Below, piece after piece: positions 17,641-28,309 of a DNA stretch of 64,000 nucleotides. Below the pieces are notes generated by a model that made no database searches, was not told where the DNA came from, and saw nothing but the letters and a program-made list of their open reading frames with translations. Origin of the DNA: JAKVBK01 sp022447275 (GTDB taxonomy: Bacteria; Pseudomonadota; Alphaproteobacteria; Rhodobacterales; Rhodobacteraceae). Numbering within the stretch: the first letter of the stretch is position 1; the number at the start of each line of letters is the position of its first letter. Position numbers and translations under genes: made by a program. Location of the stretch: NCBI GenBank assembly GCA_047125605.1, contig CP138932.1, positions 2,294,001 through 2,358,000 of the forward strand, in the 5' to 3' direction.

Positions 17641-18639
17641 ATGTGGATTTTGTTTGCGCCTATGGGCGCTGGTTTGGTTGCAACCTTGGTTGACGGCGGC
17701 AACGATGAGGATGACGGAACTGAGACCCGCATAGGCGGTGGCGGCGGCGCTGATGCTCTGCAAGACCGGGCCCCAGATATTATAGCGCTCTCTGTGATTG
17801 GCACAGATGAGGACGAAGGGTTCCCGGACATCCCCTACGGCACCGATGCCGCAGATACGTTTGACCTCTTGGGAGGGGATGACGTGGCCTATGGAAACGG
17901 CGGCGACGACCTGATGCTGCTTGGCGCGGGAGACGATTTCGCCAATGCCGGTCTTGGGGCAGATCGTGTGGAGGCTGGGCCGGGAAGTGATTTCGTGCGC
18001 GGCTCAGCTGGGCCAGACGTTTTGCTGGGAGAAGACGGTGAGGATCTGCTGCAGGGCGAAAGCGGTAACGACCAGCTTTTTGGCGGCGACGATGAAGATA
18101 TTCTTTTCGGTGGGCCAGACGACGACCTTCTGGAGGGCCAAGACGGAGATGACTTTTTAACAGGCGGCGAAGGGAATGATGCGCTGCGTGGCGGCGCAGG
18201 GAGTGATATCATCAATGGAGCCTTCACCCCTGAAAACCCACGTCTTGAGGGCGTCGATGAGATTTTCAATTTTCCAACTACCAAACCGCCCCTTGAGGAC
18301 TCTCCCGATGTATTGGAGGGCGGCCCAGGGATCGATCTGCTCTATGGTGGCCAGGGGGACACACTTTCCGGCGGGAGTGAAAGTGACACTTTTGCGGTGG
18401 TCCTATCGCAGGGTTTTTCAAACCCAGTCGAGATTCTGGACGCCGAGCAAGGGGAAAGTGTGATCATCGACATTCCCCGCCTGAACCAGACGATCGAAGA
18501 CACTTCTGTGTATGAGCTTGCAACCGTGCAGGAGGATACGCGTGTCTTGGTGGATGATGTCGACGTGGCCCTGCTACGCGGGGCCAACCCCGGGGACGTA
18601 AATGTGAGTGTGCTGGATTTTAAGGTAGAGGTCATTTGA
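17641..18639 (+). CDS. RTX-type calcium-binding repeat protein
   Basis: The 332-residue acidic protein begins with a short hydrophobic segment (MWILFAPMGAGLVATLV). It then has at least eight RTX nonapeptide-like repeats between about residues 75 and 195, such as LGGDDVAYGNGGDD, FGGDDEDILFGGPDDD and TGGEGNDALRGGAGSD. A further copy lies near 230-250, then a beta-rich C-terminal part. RTX repeats bind calcium in parallel beta-rolls, and such proteins usually leave the cell by type I secretion. No protease or lipase domain is seen. I chose ATG 17641; a TTG at 17626 is in frame. The type I apparatus is not in this window. Confidence 0.85.
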   Translation: MWILFAPMGAGLVATLVDGGNDEDDGTETRIGGGGGADALQDRAPDIIALSVIGTDEDEGFPDIPYGTDAADTFDLLGGDDVAYGNGGDDLMLLGAGDDFANAGLGADRVEAGPGSDFVRGSAGPDVLLGEDGEDLLQGESGNDQLFGGDDEDILFGGPDDDLLEGQDGDDFLTGGEGNDALRGGAGSDIINGAFTPENPRLEGVDEIFNFPTTKPPLEDSPDVLEGGPGIDLLYGGQGDTLSGGSESDTFAVVLSQGFSNPVEILDAEQGESVIIDIPRLNQTIEDTSVYELATVQEDTRVLVDDVDVALLRGANPGDVNVSVLDFKVEVI

Positions 18640-18759
18640 CCCTTTCCTTTACACGCCAGATTGCCTATACGCCACCATCCGCATTTGCGGTTTACCCTCC
18701 AAGGGCCTTGCTGGACGACATCCCGGCTTGCGCCATGACCCTTAACCTAGGAGATCCCG

Positions 18760-19029
18760 ATGTCGATCACTGCTGAAGAAAAAGCACGCGTCATGAAAGA
18801 ATACGCAACCAAGGACGGCGACACCGGTTCGCCTGAAGTCCAGGTCGCTATCCTGTCCTCGCGCATCGCAACGCTGACCGAGCACTTCAAAACCCACAAG
18901 AAGGACAACCACTCCCGTCGTGGCCTTCTCAAGCTCGTGGCCCAGCGCCGTAAGCTGCTGGATTACCTGAAGGCGAAAGAAGAGGCACGTTACACCGACC
19001 TCATCAAGCGTTTGGGCCTGCGCCGCTAA
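18760..19029 (+). CDS. rpsO: 30S ribosomal protein S15
   Basis: S15 binds 16S rRNA and helps form the central domain of the small subunit. The 89-residue protein contains the family core TGSPEVQVAILSSRI (about 23-37), LTEHFKTHKKDNHSRRGLL and RRKLLDYLKAKE. It begins MSITAEEKARVMKEY with TAGGAG upstream. In many relatives truB precedes it and pnp follows directly. Here an RTX gene lies upstream and an opposite-strand hydrolase gene separates it from pnp. Confidence 0.97.
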   Translation: MSITAEEKARVMKEYATKDGDTGSPEVQVAILSSRIATLTEHFKTHKKDNHSRRGLLKLVAQRRKLLDYLKAKEEARYTDLIKRLGLRR

Positions 19030-19056
19030 AAGCGCACCCCACAGCGAACCAAACGA

Positions 19057-19086
19057 AGCCCGTGGCCCTGCCGCGGGCTTTTTTTT
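19057..19086 (+). terminator. Rho-independent terminator after rpsO
   Basis: A 9-bp stem AGCCCGTGG/CCGCGGGCT with a five-base loop is followed by eight T, 28 bases after the rpsO stop. It isolates rpsO from pnp. Confidence 0.9.
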
Positions 19087-19107
19087 CGTTTGATGGGGTC
19101 AATCCGA

Positions 19108-19803
19108 TCAGCGCGTCGGATCTTCCCGGGCGATCAGATCAGCGATGCGGGCGGCAATTGCCTTGGAGCCTTTGAAAGAGGGGTGAATGCGATCCAGCGC
19201 GTGAAAGCTCAGATCGCCTTCGGGCACCAAATCCCGGTTTGAAAGGTAATAGACCCCGCGCATCCGGCGGGCGAGATCCGCCACGCGCCCCTCCAACCGG
19301 TTCCCAACGGCGGCGCAGGAGTCAACCAAGGAGCGGCGGCCGGGCGTGCGCAGATAGCCGACATAGATCACATTGGCGCCCGTATCGCGCAGCTTTTTCA
19401 ACAAGACAGGTATGGTGCCCCGGGTGCCATCTTCTGTGATCAGGCGGGACATCACACGCTGGCACTTCCCACAACCACACCCGAATAACAGATCATTGCC
19501 GCCCCCGTTAACGATAATCCAATCCCAGTCGCCCTTGCGAAACTGCATCGGGATTTTCAGGCCAATCGCCCCTGTGAGGGGCTCAATGTGGTTCATGCGG
19601 GCGCCCTTGACCGGCATGTTCATCACCGGCTCGCCAAGACGCTTTTTCAGCGCTTGGCCTACGGATTGGCCCACGAACTTGTGCATGGCGAGCAAGCTGT
19701 CGCCCATGACAAGGATGCGGGGTTCGGGCGTCTCCGCCCGCACGGGCATCGCTGCCAGACCTGACACTGCCAGCACAAGGCAGAGGCGAAGGAGACCAAA
19801 CAT
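19108..19803 (-). CDS. Periplasmic SGNH/GDSL-family hydrolase
   Basis: The 231-residue protein has a signal peptide (MFGLLRLCLVLAVSGLAAMPVRA). Its SGNH fold motifs are block I LVMGDSLLA with the nucleophile Ser (about residue 35), block III INGGGND-like IIVNGGGNDLL (about 96-106), and block V DRIHPSFKGS with catalytic Asp/His. A CGCGKC cluster lies near residue 109. Family members are esterases, lipases or acetylhydrolases on cell-wall or polysaccharide substrates; specificity cannot be read. It lies antisense between rpsO and pnp, an unusual insertion. Confidence 0.85.
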   Translation of the reverse strand: MFGLLRLCLVLAVSGLAAMPVRAETPEPRILVMGDSLLAMHKFVGQSVGQALKKRLGEPVMNMPVKGARMNHIEPLTGAIGLKIPMQFRKGDWDWIIVNGGGNDLLFGCGCGKCQRVMSRLITEDGTRGTIPVLLKKLRDTGANVIYVGYLRTPGRRSLVDSCAAVGNRLEGRVADLARRMRGVYYLSNRDLVPEGDLSFHALDRIHPSFKGSKAIAARIADLIAREDPTR

Positions 19804-20391
19804 AGCGCGCTCCAGAAAACATCGTGACCTGAGCGAAAGCCTAGCAGATCAAACCGGACTTAGGACAGGGTCAGTTGCGCGCGGCATCTCCCCTTCGCAG
19901 GCTGCGCGCGCTCTGGTCAATGGAGCACAGGAGGCCACGCGGGGATTTCATAGCCATGATATGGTGGTTGGCGTCTAGACGACAGCGGGCAACCCCGACT
20001 GTCTGACGAGTGGGGCTGCGACCAAGTGCTGAATTGGGCGCAAAAGAAGTCCTAGATGTTTGAAATGCTCCCAGCGCAATCGGCAGGCTCCCAGAACACG
20101 CAGACCCACGAAAACGAAATGCGATCCAATCGGCGCGCACACTGGGCTGATCACACCGATTTCAGGGGGCGTCTATTGGCGGACCTTGCGCAGCACCCCC
20201 AAAATTGACCTGTGCAGCCAGACACGGAGCCACGAGCACTTTCAATTGCCTGCGGAAGGGTGTAACGGGGGGCCACCTGAGAAGGCGCGCATGACCCCGG
20301 CGCCGTGAATAAGGATTGGGGTACGCGGCAATGGGGCCGCAAAACACAAGGGCACTTGGACCGCCAAGACTGGCCCGGATAGGAAACATAA
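19804..20391. other. Gap between the SGNH gene and pnp
   Basis: These 588 bases are shared upstream sequence of two divergent genes. No open frame shows credible coding features. The pnp leader just upstream of the start includes GC-rich imperfect hairpins that could be RNase III processing sites, as known for pnp in other bacteria, but none is diagnostic. Confidence 0.35.
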
Positions 20392-22524
<2,133 letters not shown>

Positions 22525-22549
22525 TCCGCCCCCCTTCACAAAGACATGG

Positions 22550-22584
22550 AAAAGGCCCCACATCCCGTGGGGCCTTTTCTTTTG
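22550..22584 (+). terminator. Rho-independent terminator after pnp
   Basis: Arms AAAGGCCCCA and TGGGGCCTTT enclose CATCCCG and are followed by TCTTTT, 25 bases after the pnp stop. Confidence 0.9.
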
Positions 22585-22738
22585 GCGCAGGATCAGCGGC
22601 CCATGCGCTGCCCAGCAGAGTGATGCGCGGGCAAAGGTGAAGCAAAGTCATCCTCAGAAAAGTAGACGGATCCGTATCGTTTTCGCTATTTTACCTTCTG
22701 GGGGGAGCCTGTGACGGGTGCCCAAAGAGGGGAAAACC

Positions 22739-23367
22739 ATGCTCAAGACATTGACGATCGCCGCGGCTGCGGCGTGCTTTGTAGTGCCTGCGCAGGCAGC
22801 ATCAATTGCCGCTCCATATACTAGCTTCATCGTTCTGGGGGACAGCCTGTCAGATCCCGGCAACATTGCGGATAGCATCGAAAGCTCCATCACCTTGCAC
22901 AGCGTCAAGGACTTCCTTGTGATGAATCTGCCGGGTTTCGATCTGATTCCACTGTTTAGCGGGGCCGACGCGCCGACCAGAGCCTTCGTTCGCTCAGTCT
23001 CGGACAACTTCAATGCAATCTGATCAAAGAGTTGGCCGCGTCCGCTGCTTTGGGCGCCAATATCACGGTGCTGGATGTAAATGCCTTGTTCAGCGAGGTT
23101 TTGGATGACCCATCGGCATCGAGCTACGTCAATGTCGCTGATGCCTGCGTGACAACAGACACTTCCGAGGAGCCCCCTGTGCGCACAGGGACCTGTGCAG
23201 CACCAGACACCTGCCTGTTCATTGATAATGTCCACCCAACAGCCGCCGGCCATGCACGGATCGGCACTGCTGCATCTGCCGCTCTTGCACCGGTGCCCCT
23301 CTCCGCTGGGGTTTGCTTGCTGCTGGGCGGGCTGGGTGCGTTGGTCCTCCGAAAGCGCGCGGCCTAA
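22739..23367 (+). pseudogene. Broken SGNH/GDSL hydrolase with VPLPA-CTERM-like tail
   Basis: The first frame (22739-23023) encodes a signal peptide (MLKTLTIAAAAACFVVPAQA) and block I FIVLGDSLSDPGN with the nucleophile Ser. It then runs out near 23020. A second frame, readable from about 22996, encodes NLIKELAASAALGANITVLDV, the block V catalytic pair in FIDNVHPTAAGH, and VPLSAGVCLLLGGLGALVL plus RKRAA, a VPLPA-CTERM-like sorting tail. The parts are in different frames. Together they give about 210 residues, roughly 100 short of intact relatives, and the central blocks with GxND are missing. I infer an internal deletion plus frameshift. Confidence 0.75.
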
Positions 23368-23546
23368 GACAAAAAAAACGTCGCGAGAACCTAAAACTAT
23401 CCAGAAGTCTAGGGGGTGGTAAACATTGGTCGCCCACTGTTTTTTAAGCAATAGACATAATTCTTCGCCGCGTCTTTCAAATGGATCAGGATTTCGACCA
23501 GCATAAAAGCGAAGGGATATGCACGATTGCTTCGCTTCAATGGTGA

Positions 23547-23963
23547 AAACGAAGCCTGGAATTGGGCAGAGGCCTGAAACGGTCTTCCGAACACAACCTG
23601 ACAGATCATCGGCTCAACGAATTGATGGTCGTCTATCCCGCCGATGCGAACGACCCCGTCAAGCAAACCGCAACTATGGGTTTGCGCGTTCAAGGGACAG
23701 GGGATCGCGCCGTAGACACCGTCATGCATGTCAATCAGATCGTGATCAACAGCCATTCTCGGCACGCGATTCTCTGGAATGGGCACCATACCATCGGATA
23801 TGCAGCGCGTTGGCGCGGTGACGCCATGGAGTACGAATTCTTCGACAATGAGGACGGACTGTATCGGGCAGATAATTTTGCCGCACTTGCGCTCACGATC
23901 AACCGCCGCTTTCAGGATGGAAAAAACGGGGCGGTTGAAGGCGTTCGGGTGGTCGCGCTCTGA
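23547..23963 (+). pseudogene. Probable gene remnant, unknown family
   Basis: From about 23562 (ATG 23625) a frame reads LNELMVVYPADANDPVKQTA through HVNQIVINSHSRHAILWNG, DAMEYEFFDNEDGLYRADNF and ends EGVRVVAL. The residue mix looks coding, yet there is no ribosome binding site and the upstream part (FNGENEAWNWAEA, ending at TGA 23575-23577) reads in another frame without a start codon. I read this as a frameshifted, start-less remnant. A short intact gene starting at 23625 is the alternative. No family is recognised. Confidence 0.4.
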
Positions 23964-24119
23964 GCGCCTGCGCAATCCCGACATGGAATCGAAGCCTTGT
24001 CGGGATGGGCTGCACAAAAGCGGCCCTTTCTGTTTGACCCCATCCCCCTGCCCGCCCTAGCCTATCGAGCAATGCCCGGCGGAAAGCAAAGGGCAACCGG
24101 CTTAACAAGGGGATTGCAC

Positions 24120-25790
24120 ATGACAGAGGCCAGCAGCCGCGCCGGGGAAACCATCCTCTCGATCAATGACATCTCCATCGCCCTGCCGAAGGGGGCAGAC
24201 CGCGAACATGCGGTGCGCAACGTGTCGCTGGAGGTCAAGCGAGGTGAAATCCTCTGCATCGTCGGCGAATCCGGCTCCGGGAAATCGGTGCTCACTTCTG
24301 CGATCATGAATGATGTGCCCCCCCGCCTGACCGTGGAGAAGGGCCAGGTGATCTTTGACGGCAAAGACGTGCTGCACATGTCTGACAAGGAGCTGTGCGA
24401 CATGCGCGGCGCCCGCATCTCGATGATCTATCAAGAGCCCATGGCCGCGCTGAACCCCTCGATCAAGATCGGGCCACAGGTGGACGAGGTGTTCAAACTG
24501 CACCGTCCCGAGATCAGCGCGGAAGATCGCAAGAAGGAAACGATCAAGCTATTTGAGCAGATGCGCTTGCCCCAGCCGCCGCGCATCTATGACAGCTACC
24601 CGCATCAGGTCTCTGGCGGGCAATGTCAGCGGGTAGTGATCGCCATGGCGCTGGCCTGCAAACCGGATGTGCTGATCGCCGACGAACCCACGACCGCCCT
24701 CGATGTGACAACACAGGCCGAGATTCTGCGCCTGATTCACGAACTCAAGGACGTGTATGACAACGCCACCATCTTCATCACCCATGATTTTGGCGTGGTC
24801 GCCGACATCGCTGACAAGGTGGCCGTGATGATGTGGGGCGAGGTGATCGAGCAGGGCCCCGCCGAGCAGATCCTGATGCATCCGAAGGAAGATTACACAA
24901 AGCTCCTCGTAGACGCGATGCCCGCCCTCGAAACAACGCGCACACCTGATCAGGGGCGCAATGATGCCCCCAAGGTGGAGGCCAAGGCCGTGCACAAAAT
25001 CTACGGCTCCGGCGACAAGCAAGTGCATGCGCTCAACGATGCCCATTTCGTACTGCGCGCCGGTGAAACACTGGGCGTGGTGGGCGAATCCGGTTCAGGC
25101 AAATCAACTCTGGCCAAGGCACTCATCCGCCTGATCGAGCCAACGTCGGGCAATATCATCATCAACGAGCAGGATTTCCTCAGCCTGAAAGGCAAGTCGC
25201 TTCAGGATAGCCGACGTTTGATCCAGATGATTTTCCAGGATCCCTACGGTTCACTGAACCCCACAAAAACCGTTGGGGACATCATCACGCGCGGCCCCAT
25301 CTTGCGCGGCGTGCCAGCAGCCGAGGCGCGCAAGCGGGCAGAAGAGCTTTTGGAAATGGTCGGTCTGCAGCCCGAAGCCTATGATCGGACACCCCGCAAT
25401 TTCTCCGGTGGCCAACGCCAACGCATCGGCGTTGCGCGCGCCCTCTCGATGGAACCCGATGTGGTGATCGCCGATGAAAGCGTCTCCGCCCTCGACCTTT
25501 CGGTACAAAAGCAGGTGCTGCGCCTGATGGACGATCTGCAACAGCGCTTGCAGGTGGCCATTATCTTCATCACCCACGATCTACGGGTCGCGGCCCAGAT
25601 TTCCGACTATATTACCGTGATGCAGAAAGGCGTGATGGTGGAATTTGGCACGGCCGAAGAGGTCTTCAACGCCCCCAAACACGACTACACCAAAATGCTG
25701 CTGGATGCGGCTCCCGGGCGTGATTGGCACCCTCCGCGCCTCTCGCGCGAGGAAGCAGACCGTATCGTCAACGAACTTCAGCGCGTGTGA
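24120..25790 (+). CDS. Peptide-type ABC transporter, fused double ATPase (DppD-DppF-like)
   Basis: This 556-residue protein holds two ABC domains in tandem, as in GsiA and YejF. Domain 1: Walker A GESGSGKS (about 58-65), signature VSGGQCQR, Walker B VLIADEPT. Domain 2: Walker A GESGSGKS (about 325-332), signature FSGGQRQR, Walker B VVIADESV. The second Walker B continues ADES rather than ADEP, which is common in this group. A peptide-importer C-terminal extension (HPKEDYTKLL, APKHDYTKML) follows each domain. No permease or binding-protein gene is adjacent, so the partner genes must lie elsewhere. ATG 24120 gives MTEASSRAG, preceded by AAGGGG. Confidence 0.9.
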   Translation: MTEASSRAGETILSINDISIALPKGADREHAVRNVSLEVKRGEILCIVGESGSGKSVLTSAIMNDVPPRLTVEKGQVIFDGKDVLHMSDKELCDMRGARISMIYQEPMAALNPSIKIGPQVDEVFKLHRPEISAEDRKKETIKLFEQMRLPQPPRIYDSYPHQVSGGQCQRVVIAMALACKPDVLIADEPTTALDVTTQAEILRLIHELKDVYDNATIFITHDFGVVADIADKVAVMMWGEVIEQGPAEQILMHPKEDYTKLLVDAMPALETTRTPDQGRNDAPKVEAKAVHKIYGSGDKQVHALNDAHFVLRAGETLGVVGESGSGKSTLAKALIRLIEPTSGNIIINEQDFLSLKGKSLQDSRRLIQMIFQDPYGSLNPTKTVGDIITRGPILRGVPAAEARKRAEELLEMVGLQPEAYDRTPRNFSGGQRQRIGVARALSMEPDVVIADESVSALDLSVQKQVLRLMDDLQQRLQVAIIFITHDLRVAAQISDYITVMQKGVMVEFGTAEEVFNAPKHDYTKMLLDAAPGRDWHPPRLSREEADRIVNELQRV

Positions 25791-25904
25791 ACCCAACCGC
25801 CTCACAGCTGCAACGACGCCCAACAGGTGCCCGCGGGGCGAAGGCTAAAATCAAAATGCGTACATCCTGAGATCAGATTTCAGGCAGCCCATCATCGCGC
25901 TACC

Positions 25905-25980
25905 GTTCTTTCGGCGTCTTTGCCTTGCAAATACTCCGGGGGTGAGACGCAATCCGCGTCGAGGGGGCAGCGCCCCCTAT
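25905..25980. repeat. Dispersed palindromic intergenic repeat, copy 1
   Basis: The copy reads TCTTTGCCTTGCAAATACTCCGG-like sequence followed by a stem-forming block ending GGGGGCAGCGCCCCCT. It closely matches the reverse complement of 43402-43475. It sits between the convergent ends of the ABC gene and the polyprenyl synthase gene and may serve as a bidirectional terminator. Confidence 0.7.
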
Positions 25981-25986
25981 ACCGTC

Positions 25987-26991
25987 TCAGCGCACCCGGG
26001 CCACTACATAAGTGGCGAGGTCCTGCATCATGTCGCGCAAAGGGTGCTCCGGCAGACTATCAAGTGCGGCACGGGCCATTTCTGCATATTCAATTGCTGT
26101 CTGTCGGGTGCTCTCCAGTGTGCCATGCTTGGCAAGCAAACCTAGCGCCATGTCCAGATCGCCATCAACCTGCGCGCCCTGCTCGATTGTGCGCGCCCAA
26201 AAAGCCCGCTCCTCTGCATCTGCCATCGCAATCGCACGGATCACCGGCAGGGTCAGTTTGCGCTCGCGAAAATCATCGCCCACATTTTTGCCCGTGGCCT
26301 CAGAACTGCCCCCGTAATCCAGCAGATCATCTACAATCTGGAATGAGACCCCAAGCGCATCCCCATAGGTACGTAAGGCGTCAATCTGTTCCTGAGGGGC
26401 CTCGGCCACCACACCGCCCACTTCCGTTGCAGCGGCAAACAACGCAGCGGTTTTGCCGCGCACAACCTGCAGGTAAATCTCTTCGGTGGTCGCAAGGTTC
26501 TGCGCCGCAGTCAGTTGCAGCACTTCCCCTTCCGCAATCGTGGCAGACGCATCCGACAGGATATCAAGCACCGTCAGACTGCCGGTTTCGACCATCAGCT
26601 TGAACGAGCGCGCAAACAGATAATCCCCAACCAGAACTGAGCTCTTGTTGTCCCACAGCAAGTTGGCCGTGGGTCGGCCCCGACGCTGGCCACTTTCATC
26701 TACCACATCATCATGCAGCAGGGTGGCTGTGTGGATGAACTCGACCGTCGCAGCAAGTTTGCGGTGATTCTCGCCCTCATAGCCGCACAGGCGCGCGGCC
26801 GCGAGGGTCAGCATCGGGCGCAGGCGTTTGCCACCCGCATCCACCAGATGGGCTGTCACCTCTGGTATGCGCGGGGCATGCTCACTAGCCATGCGCTGCT
26901 GGATCAATGCCCCCACGGCCGACAAATCGTCAGCGAGGGCTGCCGCCATGCGCTCATGGGGTTTTTCCGATGCGTGGTCCAGGCTCATCAC
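25987..26991 (-). CDS. ispB: Polyprenyl diphosphate synthase (ubiquinone side chain)
   Basis: The enzyme extends farnesyl diphosphate with isopentenyl units to a long all-trans chain for ubiquinone. The 334-residue protein has the first aspartate motif in LLHDDVVDES (about 92-101) and the second in FQIVDDLLDYGG (about 218-229), plus GGKRLRPML and KTAALFAAA. The residue before the first DDxxD is small rather than bulky, fitting a long product (often decaprenyl, Q10, in this order); exact length is inferred. It is divergent from the DUF2007 gene. Confidence 0.9.
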   Translation of the reverse strand: MMSLDHASEKPHERMAAALADDLSAVGALIQQRMASEHAPRIPEVTAHLVDAGGKRLRPMLTLAAARLCGYEGENHRKLAATVEFIHTATLLHDDVVDESGQRRGRPTANLLWDNKSSVLVGDYLFARSFKLMVETGSLTVLDILSDASATIAEGEVLQLTAAQNLATTEEIYLQVVRGKTAALFAAATEVGGVVAEAPQEQIDALRTYGDALGVSFQIVDDLLDYGGSSEATGKNVGDDFRERKLTLPVIRAIAMADAEERAFWARTIEQGAQVDGDLDMALGLLAKHGTLESTRQTAIEYAEMARAALDSLPEHPLRDMMQDLATYVVARVR

Positions 26992-27046
26992 ATATTTGTC
27001 CGTTCTCTCGACAAGGGCCGCAAGACGTATTTAAGTCAGGCGTAAC

Positions 27047-27268
27047 ATGAAAGAAGTTCTGCGCTCAAACGACCCAACCGAGATCGCCTTCGCGACTGCG
27101 CTCCTGAATGGCGAGGGTATAGATTGCTTCCCGCTTGACGTCCATATGAGCGTGCTCGAAGGCAGCATCGGGGTGCTGCCCAGGCGGCTACTCGTGCGCG
27201 AGCAGGATCTGTTTATGGCGCGCGCCATCTTGCGCGACAATGCACTGACCGTGTCCAGTGACCCGTGA
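27047..27268 (+). CDS. DUF2007 family protein
   Basis: The 73-residue protein matches DUF2007, a PII-like ferredoxin-fold family sometimes called putative signal-transducing protein. Features are MKEVLRSNDPTEIAFATALLNGEGI, the valine/leucine strand region VLPRRLLVREQDL and the helix FMARAILRD. Its end overlaps the methyltransferase start by 11 bases, implying translational coupling. It is divergent from ispB with 55 bases between the starts. Confidence 0.85.
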   Translation: MKEVLRSNDPTEIAFATALLNGEGIDCFPLDVHMSVLEGSIGVLPRRLLVREQDLFMARAILRDNALTVSSDP

Positions 27269-28019
27269 CTCCGGCCTGCGCAGCGACGCTTTTCTCGGCG
27301 GCCAGTTGACCCTTCTGCAACCCACCCAAGGCTACCGCGCAGGAATGGACGCCGTCTTGCTTGCCGCCGCCTGCCCCGCGAAGGCGGGCGAAAGCGTGCT
27401 GGATGTGGGCTGCGGCGTGGGCACCGCGGCCCTGTGCCTTGGCACCCGGGTGCCCGGTCTGCGTCTGTTCGGTGTGGAACGGCAAACTGAGATCGCAGAA
27501 ATTGCCCGCCGAAACGGCACTGCCTGTACGCAGGATTTCACCGTGTTTGCCGCAGATATCACGCGCCCACCAGGTGCACTAAAGGCCGAAAGTTTCAACC
27601 ATGCTATCATGAATCCCCCCTATTTTCGCAGATCGGCCTCAAGCCGTTCCGATCTGGCCCCGCGCGAAGCCGCCATGGGTGAAGACACCGCTTTGCCGGA
27701 TTTGATCCGCGCCGCCGCGCGCAGGCTGCAGCCAGGCGGGAGCCTCACCATAATCCACCGCGCAGAACGGGTGCCTGACATTCTGGCCGCTTTGGATGCC
27801 CTGCGTTTTGGCGCCACCGCTCTCAGGCCCCTTCTGCCAAGAGAGGGCAAACCGGCCAGATTGGTGCTGCTCCAGTCGCGCAAGGGCCGCCGCGCCGCCT
27901 TTCGGCTGCTCGCCCCACTCGTGATTCATGCCGCCCCGCAGCATGCGCGTGATGGCGAAGACTACACGGACACCCTGCGTGCAATTTTGCGCGACGGCGC
28001 CTCATTGCCCTTGGAGTAA
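27258..28019 (+). CDS. tRNA1(Val) adenine-N6-methyltransferase-like protein
   Basis: This 253-residue SAM-dependent methyltransferase resembles TrmN6/YfiC, which methylates A37 of tRNA-Val. Motif I is VLDVGCGVGTAALCL (about 47-61), the acidic strand FGVERQ, and motif IV NPPYF (about 117-121), which marks N6-adenine or N5-glutamine methylation. The start GTG 27258 overlaps the end of DUF2007; QPTQGYRAGMDAVLLAA is typical of the family's N-terminal part. Confidence 0.8.
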   Translation: MTRDSGLRSDAFLGGQLTLLQPTQGYRAGMDAVLLAAACPAKAGESVLDVGCGVGTAALCLGTRVPGLRLFGVERQTEIAEIARRNGTACTQDFTVFAADITRPPGALKAESFNHAIMNPPYFRRSASSRSDLAPREAAMGEDTALPDLIRAAARRLQPGGSLTIIHRAERVPDILAALDALRFGATALRPLLPREGKPARLVLLQSRKGRRAAFRLLAPLVIHAAPQHARDGEDYTDTLRAILRDGASLPLE

Positions 28020-28126
28020 GTGCAAATTTGTCGCAGATGCCGAAAACCGCGGCGCAATCTGTGAATGACACGACTCACCTTCTGTGATCGACTGGAAGGA
28101 TTGAGAGAGAAGAGAAGGAGAGACAC

Positions 28127-28291
28127 ATGTCCATCAGCGCACACATCCAAGAGCTCCGTCGCAAACATGCTTCCCTGTCGGAAACCGTGGAAACAGAGCA
28201 GCGCAAACCCGGGGCGGATGGTCTTCACCTAGCAGAACTCAAAAAACAAAAGCTCAAACTTAAAGAAGAGATCAAAAAGCTGGAGGCCTAA
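28127..28291 (+). CDS. DUF465 (YdcH) family small protein
   Basis: This 54-residue helical protein begins MSISAHIQELRRKHASLSETV and ends LKKQKLKLKEEIKKLEA. The pattern of DUF465/YdcH is clear: an N-terminal helix with LRRKH, a short loop, and a Lys/Leu/Glu-rich coiled-coil helix. AGAAGGAG is six bases upstream of the ATG. Its role is unknown. It converges with the LysR gene to its right. Confidence 0.85.
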   Translation: MSISAHIQELRRKHASLSETVETEQRKPGADGLHLAELKKQKLKLKEEIKKLEA

Positions 28292-28309
28292 CGCAGCTTT
28301 TGTCGATCT

